The notes under the pieces are model-generated. The model searched no databases and was not told the origin of the DNA. It saw only the letters and a program-made list of their open reading frames with translations. From Kistimonas sp964291485 (GTDB lineage: Bacteria > Pseudomonadota > Gammaproteobacteria > Pseudomonadales > Endozoicomonadaceae), in assembly GCA_964291485.2 (NCBI GenBank), contig OZ220225.1:124001-188000 (forward strand): 64,000 bases of DNA, given 5' to 3'. Both the position numbers and the translations under genes were made by a program. This document shows positions 9,420-18,926 of the stretch, piece by piece (within the stretch, counting starts at the first letter, position 1; each line of letters opens with the position of its first letter).

Positions 9420-10400
9420 TCAGACAGGGGAAACAATGACCGTCATTGTATCCTGATAGACTCCAGTCCCCGCACCATTAACATCGTTTCTTTTCAAACG
9501 AACCCGAATCGTCATGTTATCGGTATTATTGCACTGCACGTCATCACTGGCTGTCCATTCATTCTGACGTTGTCCCTTGCGACGGTAGGTGACCCAGTCC
9601 TCAGTGGGCGTCCTGACACGGATCCGGTATGACACGCACTGATCTGGCTGACTGCAGCCACTGGTTCGGCTCAGCTCAAAATCCTGTCCCGGTACATTGG
9701 CACCATCAAAATCGAGAGTGACTTTCCCCGTGGAGCTGAAGACACAAACACCAATATCAGCATCCAGGTTATTGCCAGAAAGATCCGCGCTGTTAAGCAC
9801 CACATCCTCCAGTCCTGATATCTTGACCTCTTTCGCCCGACTCAGGGGAATACTGATTTCACGGGAATCATAATAGCGGGTCGAGTCCACATCTTCCCCG
9901 ACCAGATAAAACACCAGTGCATCACCACCAGCTGCAAGAATGTTCAGCAATCCTGTCTTTTTCAATGTCACCGTATAGGTGGCGGTAACACGTGTAGAAT
10001 TAGTAAACGGAGAAATAGTCGATGACCAGCCACCGAGCGAGAACTGTTTCTTCGAACTATCGTCGTTATCGCCGGTCGTGGTAAATGTCACGCTGGTTGC
10101 CATGACATTGCCAAGGTCACCCGCCGAAATAGCAGGCGCAGAGCCTGAGCCCGATCCTATCGACAGCGCTGAAAACCCCAGACGATAGTCTTGGGAGCCG
10201 GTGCAGCCAGACGTGCACTCAGGATCAAACGTGGCATCAAAGGTATAACTGAACGTATCGGGTGTAGTGGTGGCGATTTCTATACTGGAGACATCATGGC
10301 TGACAAAATCAAACCCCGCCCACACCTGTCTCCCCCAAAACAGGAACAAAAAGAAAAGCAGGCCATTGCGGGTGTTAAACAGCACAGGATTGTTTACCAC
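9420..10400 (-). CDS. secreted protein of unknown function
   Basis: A protein of about 326 residues with a hydrophobic N-terminal export signal (GLLFFLFLFWGRQVWAG), then a Ser/Thr/Gly-rich, beta-strand-rich body. It contains paired cysteines (ECTSGCTGSQ, SGCSQPDQCVSY) that would form disulphides outside the cytoplasm. The start is a GTG with no strong ribosome-binding site and no in-frame ATG near it, so the N terminus is uncertain. It could be a surface or adhesin-like domain protein; I recognise no specific family. Confidence 0.6.
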   Translation of the reverse strand: MVNNPVLFNTRNGLLFFLFLFWGRQVWAGFDFVSHDVSSIEIATTTPDTFSYTFDATFDPECTSGCTGSQDYRLGFSALSIGSGSGSAPAISAGDLGNVMATSVTFTTTGDNDDSSKKQFSLGGWSSTISPFTNSTRVTATYTVTLKKTGLLNILAAGGDALVFYLVGEDVDSTRYYDSREISIPLSRAKEVKISGLEDVVLNSADLSGNNLDADIGVCVFSSTGKVTLDFDGANVPGQDFELSRTSGCSQPDQCVSYRIRVRTPTEDWVTYRRKGQRQNEWTASDDVQCNNTDNMTIRVRLKRNDVNGAGTGVYQDTMTVIVSPV

Positions 10401-10561
10401 TTCACGATAAAGACGCTAACCATACTGCCCTAACAAGACATGGATTTTCCATGTTTTTTTCGCAGGATTTACATAGAAAAACGCCATGTAATTGAAATAT
10501 TCCAGAGGATGCCGTTAACACCTGCTCCCGCCTTTTTATGCAGCTTTGACTTCATCATCCA

Positions 10562-11170
10562 TCACGCTTTAATGGCAAGGAGTGCCCCAAAGACGACCAA
10601 CCCTGTCCCGCAGATTTTGTTCAATGCGGTTTTCACCGTAGATAACCGTGCCTGAAGGGCATTCGACGTAAAGAGTATGGCGACTGCACAAAACCACAGC
10701 CCATGAAGAAACACCATATATCCCCCATAGAACAGTGTCAGATGAGAGTCACTGACATCAGGTGAAATAACCTGGCTGAAAACACTCAGGAAAAATAACA
10801 TGGTCTTCGGGTTCAGCACATTACACAGGAACCCCTGCAGCAAATAATGCCAGGTTTTGATCGCTTTTCTGGAAGACGTGGCAGCATCAGGGCACCCTGC
10901 CCCAAAAACACTTTTTATTCCCAGATACACCAAATACGCAGCACCCGCATAGCGCACCAATCGATACAACCATTCATTCTGTGAGATCAGGTAGCTAATC
11001 CCCAGCAATGAATATCCAATGTGGACACTGATTGCCAGACTGATACCCAATGCCGTCAGAATGCCGGCCTTTCTTCCCAGGTTAAGGCTGTTTTTCAGCA
11101 CCAGAACAAAGTCAGCCCCCGGGCTTATAACGATTAATAGGCCCAACAGGGCCAGGCTGATTACATCCAT
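10562..11170 (-). CDS. LysE/RhtB family amino-acid exporter
   Basis: A 202-residue inner-membrane protein with about six hydrophobic segments. It has the family N terminus (LLIVISPGADFVLVLKNSL, with the SPGPD-like motif here SPGAD), GISLAISVH, and the conserved GFLCNVLNPKTMLFF block. Members export homoserine, threonine, lysine or related amino acids; the substrate is not predictable. It is divergent from the LysR gene at 11278, with about 107 bases between the starts. That is the usual arrangement of an exporter with its dedicated LysR regulator. Confidence 0.88.
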   Translation of the reverse strand: MDVISLALLGLLIVISPGADFVLVLKNSLNLGRKAGILTALGISLAISVHIGYSLLGISYLISQNEWLYRLVRYAGAAYLVYLGIKSVFGAGCPDAATSSRKAIKTWHYLLQGFLCNVLNPKTMLFFLSVFSQVISPDVSDSHLTLFYGGYMVFLHGLWFCAVAILFTSNALQARLSTVKTALNKICGTGLVVFGALLAIKA

Positions 11171-11277
11171 CTGTGATTACCTTGCCATTTCTCATGTTAA
11201 TTTCGGACCTATTGTACGTATGACAGTGCCGACTATAATCGAAACCTTCTCCAGCATTACGTGAGAAAAAATCACAG

Positions 11278-12195
11278 ATGAGGCATCTGAAAGCCTTTCA
11301 TATCTTCCATGTCGCCGCCTCATCGTCGAGCTACAGCGAAGCGGCGGAAAAGCTCTGTATTACCCATGGGGCGGTCAGTAAACAGATCAAGGTACTGGAA
11401 GCCTACCTGCACCAAGCCCTGTTTTACCGACAGGGACGCAATGTGCGGTTAACCCCGGCCGGTGAACAGCTAAAAAACTACACAACCCAGGCATTTCAGG
11501 CGTTGGAAAGCGGTGTAGCCCGTCTGTCACACACGAAACAAAACTGTCTGGAAGTCTCCTGTGAGCCTACGCTGACCATGCGTTGGTTGATGCCTCGTCT
11601 GGCTGACTTCCATGACCATCATCCAGAAACGGATGTCAGGCTATCAACGGCCGGTGGTCCTGTGAAACTGGGGAATACAGGCCTTTCACTGGCTATTCGG
11701 CGGGATGATTTTGTGGTCCCACCAGACTATCAGCAGACACCATTGGTGGAGGAGTGGGTAGGACCGGTTGTCTCTCCAGCTTACTGGGAGCAGGTCAGGG
11801 GCGATAGCAGCGCCATCAAACTACTTCATAGCCAGACCCGGCCACAAGCCTGGGCAGACTGGCAGGCCAGCACTGGAAATGGCGGCTTTTCCAGGAATAC
11901 CCAACAATGTTTCGCCCATTTTTACTTTTGTATTCAAGCCGCCGTCGATGGTTTGGGAGCAGCCATTGGGTCCTACCCCCTGGTGGCGGATGATCTGGCC
12001 CGCGGGCACCTGATCGCCCCCTTCGGATTTGTTTTATCTGGACACCGTTACCTGTTACTTCGATTAAACCAGGCTCCTGCAGCGCTGGAACAGGCATTCA
12101 TACAATGGTTGGGACACGCCTTATCTGATTGCATTCCTGCGCCGACTTTGAGGAAAAATACCCTCGCTACGTTACCTGAGGCTTGTCCGGGCTAA
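11278..12195 (+). CDS. LysR family regulator, GcvA-like
   Basis: A 305-residue LysR regulator. The N-terminal helix-turn-helix reads FHIFHVAASSSSYSEAAEKL, then THGAVSKQIKVLE, which is the GcvA-subgroup variant with H-G-A-V-S. The effector domain begins about residue 90 (LEVSCEPTLTMRWLMPRL), also GcvA-like. It is divergent from the RhtB exporter and probably regulates it. The start codon lies directly after a weak purine stretch, with no strong Shine-Dalgarno sequence. Confidence 0.86.
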   Translation: MRHLKAFHIFHVAASSSSYSEAAEKLCITHGAVSKQIKVLEAYLHQALFYRQGRNVRLTPAGEQLKNYTTQAFQALESGVARLSHTKQNCLEVSCEPTLTMRWLMPRLADFHDHHPETDVRLSTAGGPVKLGNTGLSLAIRRDDFVVPPDYQQTPLVEEWVGPVVSPAYWEQVRGDSSAIKLLHSQTRPQAWADWQASTGNGGFSRNTQQCFAHFYFCIQAAVDGLGAAIGSYPLVADDLARGHLIAPFGFVLSGHRYLLLRLNQAPAALEQAFIQWLGHALSDCIPAPTLRKNTLATLPEACPG

Positions 12196-12575
12196 TGGTT
12201 ACTGCTGTGAAAACAGCTCTGATAAACAGCTTGTATCTCGTATGTTCCGATGAAAAAAAACAGCGATTCATACTGCGAAACGCAAGCATTTGCCCGTCAA
12301 CGGGTGAGTGCCTCTGCCGTGTCGAAACTGAAAAAAGTCTTATATTCTTTCCAGTTCTATCCTATCTGGCTCAGAATTACACTTCATCCTGCCAATAGCA
12401 CTCAAACCAAGTCTGAAAGGGAAGGCGCTTGTGTATAAAAGGCTCTTGCAGCTATTCCCTTTAACTATCAAGCGACTCATAGGCAGCATCAAAAGACAGT
12501 ACACTCATTTGAAAGAAGCTCTCGATGCTGGATATAAATGATAACAACCTCAAATAAAACCAAAGTACTTTCTGG
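12196..12575. other. intergenic region, no gene recognised
   Basis: About 380 bases between the convergent LysR and kinase genes. A small GCTGT-GAAA-ACAGC hairpin sits just downstream of the LysR stop, near 12205, and may act as a weak terminator. Short open frames here lack ribosome-binding sites and look non-coding. Confidence 0.35.
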
Positions 12576-13940
12576 TTATCTTGTTTTGGCATTCATCGCA
12601 TCTTGCAGATTTCGAATTTCATCTTGCAGCTTTTTTATCTCACTCCTCACCTCTTCCATGGGAGGAGTGCCTGGTTTTGCTTTTCTGGCCTTGATGTTGG
12701 CTTTCATTTGTTCGTATTTTGCCAAGTCATCGATAGCTTTTATGTGACGGGCCTGCAGCTCAGGATAAGACGCTTGTTCAATAGACTCACTTTCTGCAAA
12801 GAAAGGGTGTTGCAATATCTCTTCGGCATCCGGTCGCTTTCCAGGATCAAGAGCCAGCATGTGTATGATTAAATCCTTAGCATGCGATGAGAGATTATCA
12901 TTGCTTTTAATCTTATCAATAAACTGATCATAAGCTTCAGGATTCAAAATCAACCTGGGACCATTAGGCGTATACAACTCGTCCGGGCGATTGCCTGCCA
13001 ACAAATCATATAGCACCAAGGCAGATGACCAGATATCTACAGCAGCTGTATATGGCTCATCACTCATGACTTCTGGTGCGAGATACCCAGGTGATCCATA
13101 CCTGCCAGAATAGAGCGGTAACTTGGCATTATCTTCCTTTCGTGCCGCACCGTAATCTACCGTTGTAACGATACCCCGATGATCAACCAGCAAGTTTTCA
13201 GGCTTTATATCCCGATGGGCGATACCTTCACGGTGCAGGAGTTTAAGTTGTTCCATGAATTGTCGTGCAATGGAGCGGGCCAGGGAAATATTCACTGGCT
13301 GAACATTTGGAGCAGGTTCATCTTTTTGATCACCATAGATCAACTGTGTCAGATCCTTCCCACGATGCTCCATAATCGTCGTAAGGTATTCTTGGCCATC
13401 AACAACCGTTACCCCGTACCCTGTCACGTCAGGAGCAAAAGGAATACTTTTCTGTAAACCAATCTCCAGATCAACGTCTTCTTTATCTTCTTTTGAATAC
13501 AACGGCTGGGTTTTTACAACATAATTCTTTTCCAGTTTATCGGGAGTATGACCTGGATGAGACTGACTCTCCCTTGTTGCTGTAGAAACGCTGCCAAACG
13601 CACCTCTCGCCAGCCTTTCGCCCTTCTGAAGGTTTTTTATCTTGGGTGGCTTTCTCACCTTACGTTGATGCTCCGGCATTATGCTGCGGGCTTTCTTTGC
13701 AGGCTTCAGGCGGCGCTTCGACAGTCTCTGGAGAGTTCTATACGCAGCTCGGAGTTTTCTCCCCAAATGCGATTCTCGGAGCATATATAACAAGCTGATT
13801 ACTTTGAATTTTTTCTCTTCTGCTGCTTGAGTCTTTCGTCCAAAGGCTTTGCCTGTCGCTGGCGGGGTATCGCTTTCCTGTTGCGGGGCTGGCTGATTTT
13901 GAACTCCCGAACTTTTTTTACCAGGATCAATGGCCGTCAT
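12576..13940 (-). CDS. eukaryotic-like Ser/Thr protein kinase (Hanks type)
   Basis: A 454-residue kinase with complete catalytic motifs: glycine loop LARGAFGSV (110-118), ATP-binding Lys143, HRDIKPEN (catalytic Asp244), metal-binding DYG at 262-264 in place of the usual DFG, and APE at 288-290 after GSPGYL. Residues 1-100 are basic and Ser/Lys-rich without a membrane helix. The C terminus (about 400-454) is a charged coiled coil. There is no transmembrane or PASTA region, unlike typical bacterial receptor kinases, so it acts in the bacterial cytosol or is exported to a host. An AGGAA ribosome-binding site supports the start. There is no adjacent phosphatase. Confidence 0.88.
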   Translation of the reverse strand: MTAIDPGKKSSGVQNQPAPQQESDTPPATGKAFGRKTQAAEEKKFKVISLLYMLRESHLGRKLRAAYRTLQRLSKRRLKPAKKARSIMPEHQRKVRKPPKIKNLQKGERLARGAFGSVSTATRESQSHPGHTPDKLEKNYVVKTQPLYSKEDKEDVDLEIGLQKSIPFAPDVTGYGVTVVDGQEYLTTIMEHRGKDLTQLIYGDQKDEPAPNVQPVNISLARSIARQFMEQLKLLHREGIAHRDIKPENLLVDHRGIVTTVDYGAARKEDNAKLPLYSGRYGSPGYLAPEVMSDEPYTAAVDIWSSALVLYDLLAGNRPDELYTPNGPRLILNPEAYDQFIDKIKSNDNLSSHAKDLIIHMLALDPGKRPDAEEILQHPFFAESESIEQASYPELQARHIKAIDDLAKYEQMKANIKARKAKPGTPPMEEVRSEIKKLQDEIRNLQDAMNAKTR

Positions 13941-14094
13941 TGGTGGATATTTCCTACAGAAGTAATACCTTCCTAGTCGGCATGAAAGCGCGTTATTTAA
14001 GTTATCCGGGTACCTTTCATGGGATATTCAAGATAAGAAACGACCATAAAGCCCCCGGTCATCCATATACCAGGGACGTTTACTCTCAGCGTTA

Positions 14095-14673
14095 TCAGAA
14101 ACGGTAGGACGCAGACAGGTAAACTTTCTGGGTATCCTTGTTCTTGATTTTTCCGCCATCCAGTTTGAAGTCTGTGTTGTGCTTCATGTAGCGGTAGCCA
14201 CCTTCCAGATCCACGGAACCCAGTTTGTAAACAACACCCGCCTGGGCGCCGTAGGCAAACGAATTCTCTGTCTTGCTGCCCATCCCTGAAATGCTGCCTT
14301 TAGTACGATTTGCACCGACGGAGGCACCCACAAAAGGCTTCAGGTTGCCATCACCAAACAGGTAATCAGCAGACATCAACAGGCTCTGGCTTTTCAACTC
14401 AACTTTTGAGCCACCCGCTTTTCCGTCATCTTTGCCTGTGGTGATCGTGGCGTAGGTACGCACATTGTCATTGAGATACTTACCGACACGCAGACCATAG
14501 TCGGAGTGATCCATTTTTTTGGAGACGTTCTTTACGCCTGTCTGTTCAATAGACATCTTGTGCTTCGCCTTACCGGCTTCAACACCGACAAACCAGTCGC
14601 TGGCCATGGCGGAACCGATGCTGCCCATGCAGGTAGCGGAAACGACGGCAGCGGCAAGAAGTACTTTTTTCAT
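14095..14673 (-). CDS. outer-membrane beta-barrel protein
   Basis: A 192-residue precursor with a clear signal peptide (MKKVLLAAAVVSATCMGSIGSAMA, cleaved before SDW). Alternating amphipathic strands follow, ending in a terminal aromatic (ASYRF) as required for BAM-dependent insertion. The size fits the OmpX/Opa-like eight-stranded porin-family barrel. Internal phrases such as YGLRVGKYL, AGVVYKLGSVDLEGGYRYM are typical strands and turns. Function could be adhesion or surface stability; it is probably not a general porin. It is monocistronic. Confidence 0.82.
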   Translation of the reverse strand: MKKVLLAAAVVSATCMGSIGSAMASDWFVGVEAGKAKHKMSIEQTGVKNVSKKMDHSDYGLRVGKYLNDNVRTYATITTGKDDGKAGGSKVELKSQSLLMSADYLFGDGNLKPFVGASVGANRTKGSISGMGSKTENSFAYGAQAGVVYKLGSVDLEGGYRYMKHNTDFKLDGGKIKNKDTQKVYLSASYRF

Positions 14674-15011
14674 TGGATCACTCTCTCTGTAAGGTATGGT
14701 GGAACGGTTATGTCTTTATTGCTTGTCGGGCTTTGTTGTCTGCCCAACCTGTGATGCGCATTTTAAGAATCCAGCCATTGCGCAACACTCAGACTCCGTT
14801 CAAAAAAACATACAGAGAGGAAGGATTAGACTGCTGCTTCCTCGGTAAACATGTAAATCCTCACAACAAATTATCGGAAACCACACACATAAACTGCGGC
14901 ACACACCTGACAAAAACAGCATTAGCAGGCTGTTTTATTGAGATATTTGAAAAAATGTTCCCCTGTTGACCAGCACACAGCGGCCAACACAAGGAAGGGA
15001 GAAAAATCCGC
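14674..15011. other. intergenic region upstream of the beta-barrel gene
   Basis: About 340 bases that should contain the promoter of the beta-barrel gene and the 3' flank of yheV. No convincing operator, hairpin or coding frame was found. Confidence 0.35.
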
Positions 15012-15266
15012 TTAATCTTTTTTCGAGGATAATTTTGGATTGGGATAGAACCGGATTGGCTGGGCTTCGGTAGGCTTTGGCGCTGTCTGGCGGTTGACGC
15101 GGGTTTCCAGCTCCTGCGCTTCCGGTTCAGCAGCCATTACATCGCGAAAACCACAGTCGATACACTCCCTGACCTGCTTCCCCTCGTCTTCATACATCAC
15201 AACCCGATCCATGGCGGCACAGCGCGGACAAACTGCGCCGGCGATAAAACGTTTTACGGTACTCAT
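15012..15266 (-). CDS. yheV: YheV family zinc-ribbon protein
   Basis: A small protein of about 84 residues with the YheV/DUF2387 signature KRFIAGAVCPRC followed by CIDCGFRD. The four Cys probably bind zinc. I prefer the ATG at 15266 because an AGG-containing site lies upstream and homologues begin just before KRFIAGA; an ATG ten codons earlier (15296) is possible. The family often sits beside prlC, as it nearly does here, with a sugar kinase in between. The molecular function is unknown. Confidence 0.82.
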   Translation of the reverse strand: MSTVKRFIAGAVCPRCAAMDRVVMYEDEGKQVRECIDCGFRDVMAAEPEAQELETRVNRQTAPKPTEAQPIRFYPNPKLSSKKD

Positions 15267-15387
15267 ACTTGCCTGACTATCTTTTTTGGCTGGCATTGAC
15301 GCACTATTTTACGCCTCTAGTCTGCCTGCCCCAACTGCATTTTACTGTCTATAACTATCATCCTGACTAACAGAATGAAGACGCAGC

Positions 15388-16308
15388 ATGACGATTCCCG
15401 CCCTGATGGATATTGAACTGCTGGTACACGGCCATTCCTGTTTGGATGTGCATATAAATCATGACGACACCCCAGCCAATAACCTGCAGTACAGGATCAA
15501 ATCCATGGTGATTAACGGGGGAGGAATGGCAGCCAATGCAGCGATAGCCGCCTCCCGACTGGGCTTACGTACCGGGTTTTCTGGACGGTTGGGCATTGAC
15601 CCTTTCAGCCAATTTCAAGTGGATGAGTTTCATGAAAATGGCGTGAATACAGAACTGGTTGTTCAACAAGATTATATCCCCAGCCTGTTTCTGGCTCTGA
15701 ACCACCCCAACGGTCAATCAGAATACTGTTGGTACCAGACACCTCACACGCCAATGGTTAGTGATGCACTGGCCTGTCAGCCCTCATTAATTCTGATTGA
15801 TGGGGAGTCCTTCGACGTTGCAATAGCGCTGATTGAAACCGCCAGGGAACGAAATATCCCTGTCATTCTGGATGCCTGTTTTCTCTCTGACAGGCGACTG
15901 GCACTTATCCCCAAGGTCGATATGGTCATCGCGTCCCATGACTTTGTTAGAGAATATATGCAGTCTGAAGACTGGCATGCTGGCCTGAGGCAACTAACCC
16001 AGCACTGTACAAAAACCATCATCACCCTCGATAGCGAGGGATGCATCTGGCACTGGCAGGGGGAGGAGGGCAGCATGGGCTGCTGGCCTGTTGACTGTGT
16101 CGATGGGTTGGGTGCCGGTGATGCCTTTCATGGCGCCTTCTGCACCGGACTACTCCGCGACTATGCACTGCATGACAATCTGCGTTTCGCCAGCGCTGCC
16201 GGTGCGCTCTGCTGCACCCGGGAAGGCACACGGGCAGGCCTGCCCGATAGGCAAACCATAAAGCAATTTATGGCAAGCCAGCCCGAGCCCGGCATCACGC
16301 CGGTTTAA
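15388..16308 (+). CDS. PfkB family carbohydrate kinase
   Basis: A 306-residue ribokinase-fold enzyme that phosphorylates a sugar or nucleoside with ATP. The N-terminal PfkB signature is present as NGGGMAANAAIAASRLG. The C-terminal signature 2 reads DGLGAGDAFHGAF, with catalytic Asp in GAGD. The substrate is not evident. The gene is convergent with prlC and shares a strong hairpin terminator. The start has only a weak purine tract (GAAG) upstream. Confidence 0.85.
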   Translation: MTIPALMDIELLVHGHSCLDVHINHDDTPANNLQYRIKSMVINGGGMAANAAIAASRLGLRTGFSGRLGIDPFSQFQVDEFHENGVNTELVVQQDYIPSLFLALNHPNGQSEYCWYQTPHTPMVSDALACQPSLILIDGESFDVAIALIETARERNIPVILDACFLSDRRLALIPKVDMVIASHDFVREYMQSEDWHAGLRQLTQHCTKTIITLDSEGCIWHWQGEEGSMGCWPVDCVDGLGAGDAFHGAFCTGLLRDYALHDNLRFASAAGALCCTREGTRAGLPDRQTIKQFMASQPEPGITPV

Positions 16309-16323
16309 GACAATCGTTCAATA

Positions 16324-16350
16324 AAAAGGCCAGCATTTAGCTGGCCTTTT
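16324..16350. terminator. bidirectional rho-independent terminator
   Basis: A perfect 11-base-pair stem (AAAAGGCCAGC / GCTGGCCTTTT) with an ATTTA loop lies between the convergent PfkB kinase and prlC genes. The A and T tracts on both flanks let it work in either direction. Confidence 0.9.
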
Positions 16351-16370
16351 CTCATGGTATGAAACAGAGA

Positions 16371-18398
16371 TTACTGAATGCCGCTGTGTCTCAGCAGCGC
16401 ATCAATCTGCGGCTCGCGGCCACGGAATGCGACAAACAACTCCATGGGTTCACGGGAACCGCCTCTTTCAAGAATTTCGTGGAGGAATTTCTCACCTGTC
16501 GCGCGATCAAAAATACCCTTTTCCTCGAACAGGGAGAACGCATCTGCTGACAGCACTTCCGCCCACTTGTAGCTGTAATAACCCGCGGCGTAGCCACCCG
16601 CAAAGATGTGGCTGAAACTGTTCTGGAAACGGTTGAATGACGGAGGCATCACAACCGCCACCTGCTTGCGAACATCATCCAGCATGCTCTGGATACTCAA
16701 ACCTGGCTGGAATTCCTTGTGCATTCTGAAATCAAACAGGGCGAACTCCAGCTGACGCACCATCATCATGGCGGACTGGAAGTTTTTCGCTGCCAGCAGC
16801 TTTTCCAGCATTTCGTCCGGCAGCGGCTCGCCGGTTTCATAATGGCCGGAAATCAATGCCAGACCTTCCCGTTCCCAGCACCAGTTCTCCATAAACTGGC
16901 TGGGTAATTCCACAGCATCCCAGGCAACGCCACTTATGCCTGACACCGGTGCATAGTCAATGCGGGTCAGCATATGGTGCAGACCATGACCGAACTCGTG
17001 GAACAGGGTAACCACTTCATCGTGGGTCAACAGGGCGGGCTTGTCGCCCACCGGTGGGGTGAAGTTGGTGGTGAGATACGCTACCGGCAACTGCACCTTT
17101 TCATCGTATTTCATGCGTGTACGGCAGACATCCATCCAGGCGCCGCCACGTTTGTGCTCCCGGGCATAGGGGTCGAGATAAAACCGACCAATAACCTCTT
17201 CGTCACGAACAACATCATAAAAACGGACATCCTGATGCCAGGTATCCACACCCTGCACTTCGCGGAAGTTCAGGCCATAGAGTTTTCCTGTCACGGAGAA
17301 CATGCCATCAATGGCTTTCTCCGCCGGGAACCAGGGGCGTAATGCTTCCTGGCTGATGGCGTACCGGTGCTGACGCAGTTTTTCCGCATAGTAGGCAACA
17401 TCCCACGCCTGCAGATCTTCGAAACCGTCCACCTCTTTTGCAAAGGCCTTCAACTCCGCAAGCTCTTGCTCGGCTTGAGGCTTGCTGCGCGCGGCCAGAT
17501 CTTCCAGGAATTCAATCACCTTATCGGTGGATTCCGCCATCTTGGTGGCCAGTGAATATTCGGCGTAATTGTTGAAATCCAGCAACTGTGCCAATTCGTG
17601 GCGCAGGGCGAGGATTTCATCCATCAAACCGGAATTATCAAACTCGCCGGCATTCGGACCCTGATCAGACGCACGAGTGGAAAAAGCGGTATACACTTCC
17701 TGCCGCAAGTCACGGCTATCACTGTATGTCATCACCGGCAGATAGCTGGGGAATTCCAGGTTCAGCAGCCATCCTTCTTTGCCCTTGGCTTCTGCCAATT
17801 GTCGGGCATTGGCTTTGGCGCTGTCGGGCAGGCCTGCCAGTTCAGATTCATCACTGATCAACTTGGTCCAGGCCATGGTGGCGTCCAGCACATTGTCCGA
17901 ATATTTGCTGGTCACTTCCGAAAGGCGCTTTTTAAGCTCGCCATAGCGCTGTTTTTTATCTTCTGGGAGAGCAACACCTGCCAGTTTGAAATCACGAAGT
18001 GCGTTGGTAATGACTTTCTGCTGGGCAGTATCCAGTGAGCTGAATGTTTCACTATCGGCCAGCTGCTGATACGCGTTGTAGAGCGTGGTGTTCTGCCCCA
18101 GCCAGGTGGTGAGTTCAGACAGCTTGGGCAACTGTGCATTGTAGGCATCCCGCAGCGCTTCACTATTCACCACAGAGTTCATATGGGATACCGGCGACCA
18201 GGCCTGCGACAGGCGGTCATCCAGTGCATCCAGGGGCTGTTGCAGTGACGCCCAGTCAAACGTCTTCCCGTCTACCAGAAGGGACTCCACCCCCATCCGA
18301 TAATCATTCAGCAGCTGATCAACGGCCGGACCGACCTGCTCAGCATCAATCCGGGAGAAAGGCGGTAATTCGTGTTCTTCCAGCAGCGGGTTCATCAT
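16371..18398 (-). CDS. prlC: oligopeptidase A
   Basis: A 675-residue cytosolic zinc metallopeptidase of family M3 that degrades short peptides, including cleaved signal peptides. The zinc-binding motif HEFGHGLHH is near residue 467, with the downstream Glu in the GISGVAWDAVELPSQFMENW segment. Length and N terminus (NPLLEEHELPPFSRI) match PrlC of gammaproteobacteria. The start is one of two consecutive ATGs preceded by GAGAG. It is monocistronic and ends at a shared terminator. Confidence 0.96.
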   Translation of the reverse strand: MMNPLLEEHELPPFSRIDAEQVGPAVDQLLNDYRMGVESLLVDGKTFDWASLQQPLDALDDRLSQAWSPVSHMNSVVNSEALRDAYNAQLPKLSELTTWLGQNTTLYNAYQQLADSETFSSLDTAQQKVITNALRDFKLAGVALPEDKKQRYGELKKRLSEVTSKYSDNVLDATMAWTKLISDESELAGLPDSAKANARQLAEAKGKEGWLLNLEFPSYLPVMTYSDSRDLRQEVYTAFSTRASDQGPNAGEFDNSGLMDEILALRHELAQLLDFNNYAEYSLATKMAESTDKVIEFLEDLAARSKPQAEQELAELKAFAKEVDGFEDLQAWDVAYYAEKLRQHRYAISQEALRPWFPAEKAIDGMFSVTGKLYGLNFREVQGVDTWHQDVRFYDVVRDEEVIGRFYLDPYAREHKRGGAWMDVCRTRMKYDEKVQLPVAYLTTNFTPPVGDKPALLTHDEVVTLFHEFGHGLHHMLTRIDYAPVSGISGVAWDAVELPSQFMENWCWEREGLALISGHYETGEPLPDEMLEKLLAAKNFQSAMMMVRQLEFALFDFRMHKEFQPGLSIQSMLDDVRKQVAVVMPPSFNRFQNSFSHIFAGGYAAGYYSYKWAEVLSADAFSLFEEKGIFDRATGEKFLHEILERGGSREPMELFVAFRGREPQIDALLRHSGIQ

Positions 18399-18461
18399 GT
18401 CGCGACTCTCATGTAGATGGGCATATGCCTAAGAAAACAATGGAGCCGGAGAGCAGGCTTT

Positions 18462-18905
18462 TCAAGCGTCTGCCTCCTGAAATGGCCGTTTAAGGTAATT
18501 TGTCAGTACCGGTTGCAGCCATAATCCTGCCAACATGGCGCTGACGAAAAACACCACCTGATGGCTGCCTCCAGCCAGCAGTGTAATGGCCGGTCCAGGG
18601 CATAATCCAACCAGTCCCCATCCGACGCCAAACAGTACAGCGCCAATAATCAGCGGCTTGTCCACCTGTTTCAGGGAAGGCAACGTAAAGGAGGCTGCCA
18701 TCTTTGGCGTAGGTTGCTTAAGAATCCATCGAGTAGCGGGAATATTCACCAGTAACGCCCCGCCCATAACCAATGCCAGTGTTGGATCCCAGTGACCGGT
18801 GATATCCAGGAAACCGAGCACTTTCTCCGGATTTAACATGCCGGATATCGCCAGTCCTGCACCAAACAGAAGGCCTGACAATATCGCAATCACTATCTGT
18901 TTCAT
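18462..18905 (-). CDS. pmpB: YeeE/YedE family sulfur-compound transporter, second half
   Basis: A 147-residue inner-membrane protein (YeeE/YedE, DUF6691) with about four helices. It has the family motif SGMLNPEKVLGFLD and the Cys-containing GLVGLCPGPAI, a likely sulfur-relay cysteine. Such half-size proteins pair with a second subunit to import thiosulfate-like or sulfide-derived sulfur. The GAGG site upstream supports the ATG. It is the last gene of the bigR-pmpA-pmpB operon. The pmp name is borrowed from Serratia-type literature and is tentative. Confidence 0.85.
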   Translation of the reverse strand: MKQIVIAILSGLLFGAGLAISGMLNPEKVLGFLDITGHWDPTLALVMGGALLVNIPATRWILKQPTPKMAASFTLPSLKQVDKPLIIGAVLFGVGWGLVGLCPGPAITLLAGGSHQVVFFVSAMLAGLWLQPVLTNYLKRPFQEADA

Positions 18906-18926
18906 GGTTCCACCTCACACCAGCTG

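Noticed and set aside
12183..12438. Short frames after the GcvA-like gene
   Set aside because: There are no ribosome-binding sites, no similarity, and they overlap each other.
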